Below, piece by piece: positions 50,278 to 58,708 of a DNA stretch of 64,000 nt; the stretch's first letter is position 1, and each line of letters starts with the position of its first letter. The DNA is taken from the NCBI RefSeq assembly GCF_030269645.1, contig NZ_BSTR01000007.1, forward strand, positions 147,061 through 211,060. Reading direction: 5' to 3'. The notes below the pieces were generated by a model that was not told where the DNA came from, ran no database searches, and saw nothing but the letters and a program-made list of their open reading frames with translations. Origin of the DNA: Actinokineospora sp. NBRC 105648. Its GTDB lineage: Bacteria; Actinomycetota; Actinomycetes; Mycobacteriales; Pseudonocardiaceae. A program made the translations under genes and the position numbers.

Positions 50278-51725
50278 CGCGCACCCCCGCCGACCAGCAC
50301 CGGCTGACCGGTGACGTAGCCGACGAGCTGCACCAGGTCGGCATCGGTGACATGGAACGCCCGAGCCCGCACAGGTTCCCGCCGCCCGTCCTCCTTCACC
50401 CACGCCACCCCGGGGGTGTGCTCGCTGATCTCATGCGCCGCCGCCCCACGCTGCCGCACACCATCACCCAGCACCATGTCCACCTGCGCAGGCTCATCCA
50501 GCCGCATCGCCACCCGCGTGGAGAACAAGTGCCGGAACGCGATGACCTCCTTGCGCGGGTCCTGCAACAAGCCGAGCACGCACACCCCAGGCGCCCGCCC
50601 CTGCGACGTGATCGCCTGCACTGCCCTCGAAGCCCTGTCTCGCAACGCTTTGTCGGTCTGGTAGGCGATCACGTCCGCCAGCTCGTCGACCACCAGGATC
50701 AGGAACGGGTCACCGGACTCCGCCGTCCACGACCGCCGCACACCCCGGTAAGTCGAGGCCCGTCGCTTGACCTCCACCGCCAAGTCTTCGAGCAGCGCCA
50801 CCGCGGACTCGCCGTTGTCGAACACCACCCGCGCGAACACCTCCGGCGCCTGCCCGAGTTCCATCCCGCCCTTCGGATCGATCCCGTAGAGCCGCACCGT
50901 CCCAGCCTTGACCGCAGGCGCCACCGCCCGGATCACCGACCAGAGCAGGGAACCCTTGCCCGCCCCGGACACCCCGACCACCAGCACGTGAGTCCCGAGC
51001 AGCCGCAACCGCAACGGCCTGCCCGTCTCAGTGCGCCCCACCACCAGCCGCCGCAAATCCACGCTGCCAACACCCAAATCCGGCGCCGAGAGCGGGACCG
51101 CCAACGGATCGGAGTGGATCAAATCCAGCTCGATCGTCCCCGGCCTGACCACCCGCACCCGACACGATCGGGCACCAAACGAGTGCGCCAACCCGGATGC
51201 GTGCAACTCCCACTGCTCGGGTGCCTGGCCCTTCACCATCCGCACCCGCACACAATCCCGCCACCCCTGCGCCCGAACCCTGCCCAACCGAGGCCGGTAC
51301 TCACGCCCCCGCCTGTCCTTCACCAGATCGGACAACCGCATCACACTGCGCCACTGGCAGGCGTACAGCCAGAACCGCCGCGCCTCAGTACGCGGCCAGG
51401 GAGCCACCCACCGCGAGAACGAATCCGGCGCCCAGAACCACCACGCCGACAACCCCACACTCAACCCACCACCGATACCGGCAACCCACCACCGACCCAG
51501 CACCGACAGCCCCCAACCGACAACGAGCACCAGGCCCACCGTCAACGGATACCGCCGCACCACCCGCCCGACCTGCCACGCCAACCACAGGCACACCCAC
51601 ACCGTCGCGAACGGCAACAACGCCACCTTCGCCCCCAACGGCAACAACGTCCACCACGGCAACCGAGGCCGAGACACCTCCAACGGCGCCGGATCAACCC
51701 ACCGCGAACTCTCCCGCTTCCCCAT
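50274..51725 (-). CDS. FtsK/SpoIIIE-family DNA translocase (TraB-like)
   Basis: A 483-residue protein. Membrane segments at about 30-55 and 62-100 are followed by a RecA-like motor with Walker A G251-x-x-G-x-GKGS259 and Walker B LILVVDE (342-348). Streptomyces TraB proteins are hexameric pumps moving double-stranded DNA between mycelial cells; this is the element's transfer engine. ATG at 51725 follows GGGGGTGG; a GTG at 51728 is possible. No Spd spread genes are seen. Confidence 0.92.
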   Translation of the reverse strand: MGKRESSRWVDPAPLEVSRPRLPWWTLLPLGAKVALLPFATVWVCLWLAWQVGRVVRRYPLTVGLVLVVGWGLSVLGRWWVAGIGGGLSVGLSAWWFWAPDSFSRWVAPWPRTEARRFWLYACQWRSVMRLSDLVKDRRGREYRPRLGRVRAQGWRDCVRVRMVKGQAPEQWELHASGLAHSFGARSCRVRVVRPGTIELDLIHSDPLAVPLSAPDLGVGSVDLRRLVVGRTETGRPLRLRLLGTHVLVVGVSGAGKGSLLWSVIRAVAPAVKAGTVRLYGIDPKGGMELGQAPEVFARVVFDNGESAVALLEDLAVEVKRRASTYRGVRRSWTAESGDPFLILVVDELADVIAYQTDKALRDRASRAVQAITSQGRAPGVCVLGLLQDPRKEVIAFRHLFSTRVAMRLDEPAQVDMVLGDGVRQRGAAAHEISEHTPGVAWVKEDGRREPVRARAFHVTDADLVQLVGYVTGQPVLVGGGAR

Positions 51726-51826
51726 CACGCGCCACCCCCGGTACTCCGGAAGGTGGACCTTGCTGGCGCTTGCAAAGCGCCGTGCTCTAGCGTGTTCATT
51801 GTCTACTCCGATGTCTGGTGTGGACA

Positions 51827-51870
51827 GCACAGGAGCGGAAACGGCGACCAACCTTCATCCGCTCCTGTGC
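51827..51870 (-). terminator. 13-bp hairpin upstream of the translocase gene
   Basis: Arms 51827-51839 and 51858-51870 (GCACAGGAGCGGA) are perfectly complementary with an 18-nt loop, in the 221-bp gap before the translocase. On the minus strand it lies after the 92-aa gene and before the translocase, so it may attenuate transfer-gene expression. Confidence 0.55.
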
Positions 51871-51946
51871 CTTCATCCCGTTGCATCACAACGAGGACGT
51901 GCGTCATCGCCACGTGCCGAACACGTGTCAAGTCCAATATGGATAG

Positions 51947-52225
51947 TCAGGGAATGTAGTAGGCGACAGGCTCCACCTGCTCGCGGTTGTCCCTGAGTTT
52001 CTCTGCCCAGTCTTGGGCGATACCGGCTTCCGCCGTCGCCTCGAACTTGTGTTTCACGTCAATCCGCGAGACCGCGCTGAAGACCCGCGCGCAGTACTCG
52101 TAATAGGAGATCCACTCATCCCGCGACGCCGATACCTCAGGCCCAGGCCGCACGAACTCGCGTGCGCGGGCCAGTGTCACGGGAACCGGACCACCCGACC
52201 ACCAACGCGGGATCGACATGGCCAC
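51947..52225 (-). CDS. AMED_5909-like small AICE protein
   Basis: A 92-residue protein with RDEWISYYEYCARVFSAVSRID followed by a second helix (ATAEAGIAQDWAEKLR). This matches the small AMED_5909-type proteins often found on Pseudonocardiaceae elements; function unknown. GTG at 52225 is given; ATG at 52219 is an alternative. Three nt separate it from the upstream gene. Confidence 0.7.
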   Translation of the reverse strand: MAMSIPRWWSGGPVPVTLARAREFVRPGPEVSASRDEWISYYEYCARVFSAVSRIDVKHKFEATAEAGIAQDWAEKLRDNREQVEPVAYYIP

Positions 52226-52228
52226 CGC

Positions 52229-52456
52229 TCAGTCCTCCAGCTCACGGATCGCCGTCGTCAATTGCTCACATCCCGCCGCGAGCGCGTCGGCGAGGTTCCT
52301 CAGAGCTGCCGCATCGACGATCAGGGCGACCGGGAACGCCTTGCCGAACCGGATCTCCAGCCGGTCAGCGAACGGCAGGGCCTTGACCTGGATCGGCAGG
52401 TTCGCCGTGACGTTGATCTGCACCATGTCGCGCATGTCGCTGGCGTCGGAGGTCAC
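52229..52456 (-). CDS. Small hypothetical AICE protein
   Basis: A 75-residue protein: a beta-rich N-terminus (MVQINVTANLPIQVKALPFA) and a C-terminal helix. GTG overlaps the Pra stop (GTGA), so it is coupled to pra. No domain recognised. Confidence 0.72.
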   Translation of the reverse strand: MTSDASDMRDMVQINVTANLPIQVKALPFADRLEIRFGKAFPVALIVDAAALRNLADALAAGCEQLTTAIRELED

Positions 52457-52872
52457 GCGGCCGTCTTCTGCTCACCCGCAGGCTTGTTCGCCCGCCCCAC
52501 CACCGGTGCTCGCATACCCGTCGCGCGGAAGCTGTGCGCGATCCGCCCCTTGTTGTTCGCATACGGGGTGATCGTCATCCCCTCGAACTCCACCGCCGCG
52601 AACGGGAACCCATTTGCCTTCGCCGGCGGAACAGGCTGGTGATCAGCAGTGACCTTCACCTTGAACTCCGCGCCGAACCGCGCCGCCTCCTCGTTCGCGT
52701 CCAACGCCCGCACCGTCCAGACGAGCTGCCCCGTCTCCTTGTCCCGCTCCTGCACCTTCGGCGCGGCCGGGTTGTCCGAGAACGCCATCGACGGCTCCAC
52801 ACCGAGCACGAACGCACCCAGCGGGAACACCGTCCCGAACTCGACCATGAACCGCGTAGGGATGACAGGCAT
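52453..52872 (-). CDS. pra: Pra-type activator of replication, integration and excision
   Basis: A 139-residue protein (MPVIPTRFMVEFGTVFPLGAF at the start, EFEGMTITPYANNKGRIA near the end) resembling pSAM2 Pra, which switches on rep, xis and int when the element mobilises. AGGAGGA precedes the ATG at ideal distance. It heads the minus-strand operon and diverges from the XRE/DUF5919 regulator across a palindromic operator region. Confidence 0.82.
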   Translation of the reverse strand: MPVIPTRFMVEFGTVFPLGAFVLGVEPSMAFSDNPAAPKVQERDKETGQLVWTVRALDANEEAARFGAEFKVKVTADHQPVPPAKANGFPFAAVEFEGMTITPYANNKGRIAHSFRATGMRAPVVGRANKPAGEQKTAA

Positions 52873-52960
52873 ATGTCGTTCCTCCTGGTCAGACGCACCG
52901 GGCAGTTCCCGGGCATGTCCAACTTTCGTCCACAAGAGAGGACGGGAGCACCGCATAGCG

Positions 52961-53009
52961 GGACGTGTGCGGACGTCCTGGCGTACGGTGAAGACGTCCC
53001 TACACGTCC
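52961..53009. promoter_or_regulatory. Nested inverted-repeat operator between pra and the XRE regulator
   Basis: Four GACGT-containing half sites are arranged symmetrically: GGACGTGT (52961), GGACGTCC (52971), AGACGTCC (52992) and ACACGTCC (53002); outer and inner pairs are each inverted. TACGGT (52984-52989) between them is a likely -10 for the rightward gene. Binding of the regulator would control the key activator and itself. Confidence 0.65.
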
Positions 53010-53020
53010 AAGGAGCTGCC

Positions 53021-53764
53021 GTGCCGAACGAACGTCTGCGGGACTCGCTGCTCCGCAATGGCCTTGACCTGGAGAAAGTCGCCAAGGCCACCGGCGTGGA
53101 CCCCAAGACCGTCGAGCGCTGGATCACCCTGGGTCGGGTGCCGTACCCGAAGCACCGGCACACCATCTCAGCCATGGTCCGCGAGTCCGAGAACTACCTG
53201 TGGCCCGACGCGGTCGCTCCGGAGCGCAAAGCCGAGATCGCCAGCTCCGAGCTGGTCAAGGTCTACCCCCACCGCAACTCCATCCCCGCCGAGCTGTGGG
53301 ACCGCCTCATCGGCGACGCGACCGAACACGTCGAACTGCTCATGCACTCGGCGTTGTTCCTGGTAGAGCGCCCAAGGTTCGTCAAGCAACTCGCCGCCAA
53401 GGCCGCCGAAGGTGCCCGCATCCGGCTGCTGTTCGGCGACCCCGACAGCCCAGAGGTAGCTACCCGCAGCGCCGAGGAAGAGCTAGGGGAGGGCGTCCTG
53501 TCAGCCCGGATCCGCAACGCCCTGGTGTCTTACCGCCCGCTGATCGGGGTACACGGCGTGGAGATGCGGTTCCACCGCACGACCCTTTACAACAGCATCT
53601 TCCGCTTCGACGACGAAATGATCATCAACACGCACGTGTACGGCTTCCAAGGAGCCCACGCCCCGAGCCTGCACCTGCGCCGACTCTCCGCAGGCGACCT
53701 CTTCGAGACCTACTCCGAGAGCTTCGAAGCCGTCTGGAATTTGTCCAAGCCCGCCACCTTCTAG
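53021..53764 (+). CDS. XRE-type regulator with DUF5919 (PLD-like) domain
   Basis: A 247-residue protein: N-terminal HTH (LEKVAKATGVDPKTVERWI) and a C-terminal domain about 95-245 of the DUF5919/phospholipase-D-like type (ELLMHSALFLVERPRF; RFHRTTLYNSIFRFDDEMI). In AICEs this gene sits opposite pra, where pSAM2 has its repressor, so it probably controls pra. AAGGAG precedes the GTG by 6 nt. Whether the PLD-like domain is catalytic is doubtful; no clear HKD motif is visible. Confidence 0.82.
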   Translation: MPNERLRDSLLRNGLDLEKVAKATGVDPKTVERWITLGRVPYPKHRHTISAMVRESENYLWPDAVAPERKAEIASSELVKVYPHRNSIPAELWDRLIGDATEHVELLMHSALFLVERPRFVKQLAAKAAEGARIRLLFGDPDSPEVATRSAEEELGEGVLSARIRNALVSYRPLIGVHGVEMRFHRTTLYNSIFRFDDEMIINTHVYGFQGAHAPSLHLRRLSAGDLFETYSESFEAVWNLSKPATF

Positions 53765-53775
53765 GAGCCCACCGC

Positions 53776-54252
53776 ATGGCCCGCAAGGACTACCTCAACG
53801 ACCCCAACGCGCCCGAGGCGAACAGCATCGCCATCGCGTGCAGCGCCTATGTCGAAGACGACCAGGGCCGAGTCCTCATGATCCGCCGGACCGACAACGA
53901 CTTGTATTCCATCCCCGGTGGCACCCACGAACTCGGCGAGACCATGACCGAGACCGTCATCCGCGAGGTGAAGGAAGAGACCGGCATCGACATCGCTGTC
54001 ACCGGCCTCATCGGCATCTACAGCAACCCCGCCCACGTGGTGGAGTACACCGACGGCGAAGTCCGACAGGAGTTCTCCATCTGCTTCCGCGGCGAAGCAA
54101 CAGGAGGCGCACTGGAGACCAGCAGCGAGAGCAAGGAAGCCCTGTGGATCACCGAGAGCGAGACGGATCAACTCGCCGAGTCAATCCATCCCTCCATCCG
54201 CCTACGTCTCCAGCATGCCCGCAACCCTGCGGAATGCCCTTTTTACACCTGA
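53776..54252 (+). CDS. pif: Nudix hydrolase, Pif-like
   Basis: A 158-residue Nudix protein with an intact box (GGTHELGETMTETVIREVKEETGI pattern, shown at residues 48-71; catalytic REVKEE). In pSAM2 the Nudix protein Pif prevents redundant transfer between cells already carrying the element. It follows the XRE gene by 11 nt, the same neighbourhood as in pSAM2. The symbol is by analogy. Confidence 0.85.
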   Translation: MARKDYLNDPNAPEANSIAIACSAYVEDDQGRVLMIRRTDNDLYSIPGGTHELGETMTETVIREVKEETGIDIAVTGLIGIYSNPAHVVEYTDGEVRQEFSICFRGEATGGALETSSESKEALWITESETDQLAESIHPSIRLRLQHARNPAECPFYT

Positions 54253-54263
54253 CGGTCGCCAAG

Positions 54264-54617
54264 CTATTCATCAGAAGGCCAAGGCGAAGGATTAGTTCGC
54301 ATCCACCGCACGCACTCCACGATGCCCTCCGCATTGCATTCCAGATCATGCAAAGCGATATCCACGTCGGCGGCGTGTAGATACTGGTCATCGAGGGCCT
54401 TCGTGAGCACCTTGATTGCGCGCGTCACATCCTTCAGGCTCACGCTCAGGAATGGCAGGGTTGACGGCCATTCCGTGGCCCCCTCCCCGTCGACGACGCC
54501 ACCATTCGAACGCTCCTGTGTTGTGGGACTTGCGCGCTGCCGCCGGCCCAGGGCGTAAGAGATGAAAAGCGAGCACAAAACAAGCGCAAGAGTCGCGATA
54601 CGTCGCATGGTTTTCAT
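54264..54617 (-). CDS. Hypothetical membrane-anchored protein
   Basis: A 117-residue protein with one N-terminal hydrophobic segment (RIATLALVLCSLFISYALG) as signal anchor, and a C-terminal helical part (FLSVSLKDVTRAIKVLTKAL, then acidic helices). Lower G+C than the AICE core. ATG at 54617 is used; a GTG at 54626 would add three residues. Function unknown. Confidence 0.6.
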   Translation of the reverse strand: MKTMRRIATLALVLCSLFISYALGRRQRASPTTQERSNGGVVDGEGATEWPSTLPFLSVSLKDVTRAIKVLTKALDDQYLHAADVDIALHDLECNAEGIVECVRWMRTNPSPWPSDE

Positions 54618-54635
54618 TCCTGACACCGTTGGTCG

Positions 54636-54989
54636 TCACTCCGGAGTTACAAGATTCACAGGTGGGCAGCGCAGGGCGCGCAGAGCGCTGCCAGGCGGTT
54701 CGAGGGTGAGCAGCCATCGGACAACCCACAGCGCAGGACCGGTGTAATGGTCTGTGACGTATGCGGGCCGGAATGGGTCGGCCTTGGCATGCCTAGGAGT
54801 TCGGTACGCAACTGTCCGGTCGGCCCGCAGGATGATCACATCGAGAACGCCCGGCCATCTCAGAATGGCACCAATCGCGCCTGGCAGTGGCGGACCGTCA
54901 ACGATGTGCCAACGTCGTGCACGTAACGCGTGGACGCAGACGTCGAGGTCGTGTGCGACTGGCAGGAGTTTCGCGGCCACTAGATCCAT
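54636..54989 (-). CDS. Hypothetical AICE protein
   Basis: A 117-residue protein without recognised domain. It contains WHIVDGPPLPGAIGAILRWP and a hydrophobic stretch ALWVVRWLLTLEPP near the end. Start is uncertain because the purine-rich GGAGAGG touches the ATG; the GTG at 54980 may be used instead. The 19 nt to the next gene on the same strand suggest an operon of two. Confidence 0.55.
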   Translation of the reverse strand: MDLVAAKLLPVAHDLDVCVHALRARRWHIVDGPPLPGAIGAILRWPGVLDVIILRADRTVAYRTPRHAKADPFRPAYVTDHYTGPALWVVRWLLTLEPPGSALRALRCPPVNLVTPE

Positions 54990-55252
54990 CCTCTCCGCAG
55001 CCCTGAAGTGTTCCTTCCTCGGGTTTGCTGGTTGGCACCCAGCGCGGGGGCTGGTGCACGTCAACCGGGGCATGGAAGAGCGCACAACCCGCGCCGGGTG
55101 CCAGGTTCGAGAATGCAGCGACCGATCCGTTTGCGCCCTTTGCCCGCACCATCACGTTGAGGATGTCGCGCGGTGATCGGGCCGCCGGGGCCGGTGATAT
55201 GCGCGAGGCATCACCTTGCGACATCAGCCCAGGCTGTCAGGGCCAATCACCC

Positions 55253-55281
55253 TTGACAGGCTCACGCTGCGCGCTTAGTCA
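55253..55281 (+). promoter_or_regulatory. Predicted promoter of the XRE-TPR regulator
   Basis: TTGACA (55253-55258) and TAGTCA (55276-55281) are 17 nt apart; TACCGT at 55284 is an alternative -10 with poor spacing. The stretch 54990-55252 shows no credible gene. Confidence 0.5.
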
Positions 55282-55323
55282 GCTACCGTGAGATGAGCAG
55301 GCAGGCAGCACCCGGAGGCAGCA

Positions 55324-56682
55324 ATGAACACCAACGGCGACCACCCCAGAGCCCCGATCGAACCGGCGGTGTGGAACGACCCGGTGATGCGGTCTGCTCT
55401 CGCAGCCCACGACATTGGGCAGGTGTATCGCCAGCTCGGCCGGATCGGCGTCTCACAGCGACGCATCGCCGCGCTGACCGGGCACTCCCAGCCCGAGGTA
55501 TCCAAGGTCATCGCCGGCCGCCAGGTTCAGTCCTACCAAGTATTGGCGCGCATCGCCGACGGCTTGGGCATCCCCCGCGGCCTCATGGGCCTGGCCAGCA
55601 ACGACACCACTCCGTCAGCAGGCGACCAGCCGCGCGAAGAAGACACCATGCCCGACCGACGAGACTTCCTAGGGCTGCTCGCCAAGGTCGCCATGGGCGC
55701 AGGACTCACCGCGGCCGACCTGGCCATCCTGGCATCCCCGACCACTCCCACCCCGACTCCCGCCCGAGTGGGAGCCACCGAGGTGCACCAGCTCGCGCAG
55801 GTCACCGCCGCCCTGTGGACCCAGGAGAAAGCACTGGGCGGAGGCGCCGTCCGAGACGCAGTGATCGCCCAAGTGGCATGGGCACAAACGCTCATGCGAG
55901 CCGCCCACACCGACCAGGTCGAGAAGGACCTACACGTCGTCCTATCCGACCTGCTCCGCCTGGCCGGATGGGCAAGCTACGACATGCGCCTACCGGGCGC
56001 AGCCGTCCGCTACCTGGGCCAGGCTGTCATAGCCGCAGAAACCGCAGATGACCCCATGCGATCGGCGTTGACCCTGGACTGCACCGCCCGCGTCTACCTA
56101 CGCCACGGCCACATCGACGAAGCCCTACAGATCGTCGGAGTCGGCGCCATCCCCGCAGAACGCGCCCAATCCCACGCCACCACCGCATGGCTCATGTCCA
56201 CCAAGGCCCGCGCCTACGCCACCGCAGGCAAGAAGCCCCAAGCCCACGACGCACTCAGCCTCGCCGCAGACGCCCTGGCCAAGATCCCAGCCGAGCACGA
56301 CGCACCACGCCTGCCCTGCGACTACACCACCGCCACCCTCGCAGCCGAGTCCGGCAAGACCCTCGCCGCCCTGGCCGACCGAGACCGCACACACTGCCCC
56401 GCAGCAATCGACGCCCTCACCGCCTACACAGCCACAACCGACCCCGGCAAAACCAAACGCCAAGCCTTCAGCCTGGCCAACCTAGCCACCTGCCACCTAC
56501 GCGGCGGAGACATTGCACTCGGAGTACAGCTCGGACACGAAGTCCTAGACATCAGCGCAAGCATCGCATCACGCATGCTGGCTGAGCAGGTTGGCACCCT
56601 CGCGGCAGCCGCCCGTCACCACGCCACGAACCCTGAGGCCGTAGGCCTAGCTCATCGCACAGACGCATTCGCTGCCGACTGA
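55324..56682 (+). CDS. XRE-family regulator with TPR-like C-terminus
   Basis: A 452-residue protein: HTH near residues 40-70 (VSQRRIAALTGHSQPEVSKVI), an odd RRDFLGLLAKVAMGAGLTAADL segment that imitates a Tat signal inside the protein, then a helical repeat domain. This architecture is common for actinobacterial and AICE regulators, including those responding to peptides. GGAGG precedes the ATG. It may control the adjacent cargo or transfer genes. Codon use is A/C-rich at third positions, different from the element core. Confidence 0.82.
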   Translation: MNTNGDHPRAPIEPAVWNDPVMRSALAAHDIGQVYRQLGRIGVSQRRIAALTGHSQPEVSKVIAGRQVQSYQVLARIADGLGIPRGLMGLASNDTTPSAGDQPREEDTMPDRRDFLGLLAKVAMGAGLTAADLAILASPTTPTPTPARVGATEVHQLAQVTAALWTQEKALGGGAVRDAVIAQVAWAQTLMRAAHTDQVEKDLHVVLSDLLRLAGWASYDMRLPGAAVRYLGQAVIAAETADDPMRSALTLDCTARVYLRHGHIDEALQIVGVGAIPAERAQSHATTAWLMSTKARAYATAGKKPQAHDALSLAADALAKIPAEHDAPRLPCDYTTATLAAESGKTLAALADRDRTHCPAAIDALTAYTATTDPGKTKRQAFSLANLATCHLRGGDIALGVQLGHEVLDISASIASRMLAEQVGTLAAAARHHATNPEAVGLAHRTDAFAAD

Positions 56683-56850
56683 TTCCCCAGCCAATCATCC
56701 TGCGAGCTCATGCCCTTGCCTGCGGCGATGCGACCTCAGCCCGGATGGCGATCATCAATGCTCGTCCACGGAAGCAGCATGAGGGATCCACGCTAGTTCA
56801 TCGGCCTACTGGCCAAGACCGCCAGTATCGCCACCGCAAAAATCGTAAAG

Positions 56851-57459
56851 TCAGGAAACTGCGCGGATTACTTCGATTTCTTCGATTAGGCGTCGCATGC
56901 CAAAGAGGGGGCCAACTAGGCGGGCTCGTTCTGCCTGCGGAGTAGGGATCTGACTTCCTCCCACCACCCAGCTTCGGTGAGCCACGCGCCCTCGCGCCTG
57001 GCTTACATCATTCATTGAGTTCAGCCATGGATGCCAACTGCCGTCTATATCAATGCCCAGCGGAACGAACAGCTTCAGTACGTCCTTTTCTGACACACCG
57101 TTGTTCTGTGAGATTTCACCCTGGACCTTGTTTAACGCCTTGTTCACCCTGTCCTGAATATCCTTAGGCCTCTTAGTCACCGACATGGGGGGGAAATCAC
57201 ACTTTTCCTTGTGTTCGACGATTAACTCCGCGACAGTCTTCGATAAAATTCCTTTCGAGTTCTTCATAGCCAATTCAGTTGCAAGCTCCTGAGCGCATAA
57301 TTCTAGAAATCCCTCCATTTCAGCGTGCGCAGAAAGTCTGAATGCGAACATTTGTCGAACTTGGTCATCCCGGTAGCTCGCTGTGGGACTAATTTTCGGC
57401 AGGAACTCTTTCGACAATTTGCGGATGCGCGACAAGAGTTCGCGATATTCAGTCCACAT
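56851..57459 (-). CDS. HEPN-domain protein (MAE_28990/MAE_18760-like), putative RNase
   Basis: A 202-residue, mostly helical protein. The HEPN signature R-x4-H is present as R156-G-R-V-A-H161, after a long helix with AHAEMEGFLELCAQELA. HEPN proteins of this type are metal-independent RNases in defence and toxin systems. Its ATG lies inside the 3' end of the DUF262 gene (11-nt overlap), so the two are one translational unit. G+C is near 50%, far below the host. Substrate and trigger are unknown. Confidence 0.8.
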   Translation of the reverse strand: MWTEYRELLSRIRKLSKEFLPKISPTASYRDDQVRQMFAFRLSAHAEMEGFLELCAQELATELAMKNSKGILSKTVAELIVEHKEKCDFPPMSVTKRPKDIQDRVNKALNKVQGEISQNNGVSEKDVLKLFVPLGIDIDGSWHPWLNSMNDVSQARGRVAHRSWVVGGSQIPTPQAERARLVGPLFGMRRLIEEIEVIRAVS

Positions 57460-58708
57460 CGTCGATTTCTATTCTTCTCCCACCTTCAGTTAGCCGGGGG
57501 ACTTTAAGGGATACATTCAGAACTTCCGACAGTCTGTCACCCCAAGCACTTAGCCTTCGAGAAGTTGCACCAACTGTTTTAGTTGTGGTCGTCAAAGCCA
57601 AAGAGAAGATCCTGTCGCTAGTATTCAACTCATAGAATGCGCTCACGACTGCGTCTTTGTCAACCAAAGCTAGGTCGACAATTCGCGGATCGGAAAAGTA
57701 ATATAGCATGATGTCAAATACGGTCCGGTTGAATCGGGTCTCCCACTGTCCTGTTTCAGCTACTCGATGAAATGCGTGATCACCAAATATTTCTTCTGTG
57801 GCCCGAATTGCTTCATTACATTTACGCGACTCGTCTAGCACAGCGGATTCTGTCGTACGCCAGTTTCTGTTTAGTTCATCACAGGTTTCGTCAAGAAACT
57901 TTTTGAGATTCCCTCGGTAAGCTTCGATATTGAAACGAAAAGCCAGAAACCTTACGAGAAGTTCGACGTCACGCATACGAAAGTCGGGCATCTGGGAAAC
58001 GCCCAGAATTCGATGGAGTTCACGGCTTCGTCCAGCGAAGTCATCTGCAAATCGGGTAAAGGGACCTGGCGAAAGAGCCTGCCGGAGCTCTTGCGCAGAA
58101 AGGGGTAGTGTTTGATGATTGATCCGATGAAACACTAGGTGCAGAAACTCTTTACTGGGCCATTGTTTTATTACAACAGTTCGGATGGTCCTATTGGTTA
58201 GCCTGTTCGCGTATCGACTGATCGCCGCGTCGCTGAGTATGTCTGCTCGCGTCAACCCATTAAGCTGCGGGAGCACGGTCAACCCGTTGAGCTGCAAAGG
58301 ACTGTGTTCCGAATAGAACGATTCCAATGCAAGGAGCCGCTGCTTTCCATCTATGACGATGTACCTGGTGAATCCGTCGTCATCGATCTCATGTTCGGCA
58401 AACGTAATCTGTGGAATGGGCAGGCCCAAGATGAGGGACTCGATGAACTTGCTCTTTCGACTGTCCGTCCATGCATTCCGCCTTTGAAAATCTGGATTTA
58501 GGTCAAACGACTTGGATCCAAGTTGGGAAATTATTGTTTGGACGGTCCAATCTGACGGCGCAAGAACAACATTGCGGAAATCCATATCTTTGATCTCCGC
58601 AATGTCCGACTCTGACTCGGTACCGGAATTCTCCGGCTCAACCGAGAACAGTGCGAGGTCGGAGTTTTCGAGATCGTCTGCAATCAATTCATCGTCGGTG
58701 TCGGTCAT
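57449..58708 (-). CDS. DUF262 (GmrSD/ParB-like) protein
   Basis: A 419-residue protein. After an acidic 45-residue lead, the DUF262 core shows NPDFQRRNAW (71-80), KFIESLILGLPIPQI, and the nucleotide-binding/ParB-like motif VIDGKQR (118-124). DUF262 proteins include the GmrS subunit of modification-dependent restriction and many phage-defence proteins that use NTP. No GmrD/HNH (DUF1524) domain is present; instead a HEPN gene follows with an overlap. GGGAGG precedes the ATG. Low G+C marks it as foreign cargo. Confidence 0.85.
   Translation of the reverse strand: MTDTDDELIADDLENSDLALFSVEPENSGTESESDIAEIKDMDFRNVVLAPSDWTVQTIISQLGSKSFDLNPDFQRRNAWTDSRKSKFIESLILGLPIPQITFAEHEIDDDGFTRYIVIDGKQRLLALESFYSEHSPLQLNGLTVLPQLNGLTRADILSDAAISRYANRLTNRTIRTVVIKQWPSKEFLHLVFHRINHQTLPLSAQELRQALSPGPFTRFADDFAGRSRELHRILGVSQMPDFRMRDVELLVRFLAFRFNIEAYRGNLKKFLDETCDELNRNWRTTESAVLDESRKCNEAIRATEEIFGDHAFHRVAETGQWETRFNRTVFDIMLYYFSDPRIVDLALVDKDAVVSAFYELNTSDRIFSLALTTTTKTVGATSRRLSAWGDRLSEVLNVSLKVPRLTEGGRRIEIDDVD

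Noticed and set aside
55660-55740. A Tat signal peptide (RRDFLG followed by a hydrophobic stretch)
   Set aside because: It lies more than 100 residues into the XRE regulator, after the DNA-binding domain, and is a known internal feature of such regulators rather than an export signal.
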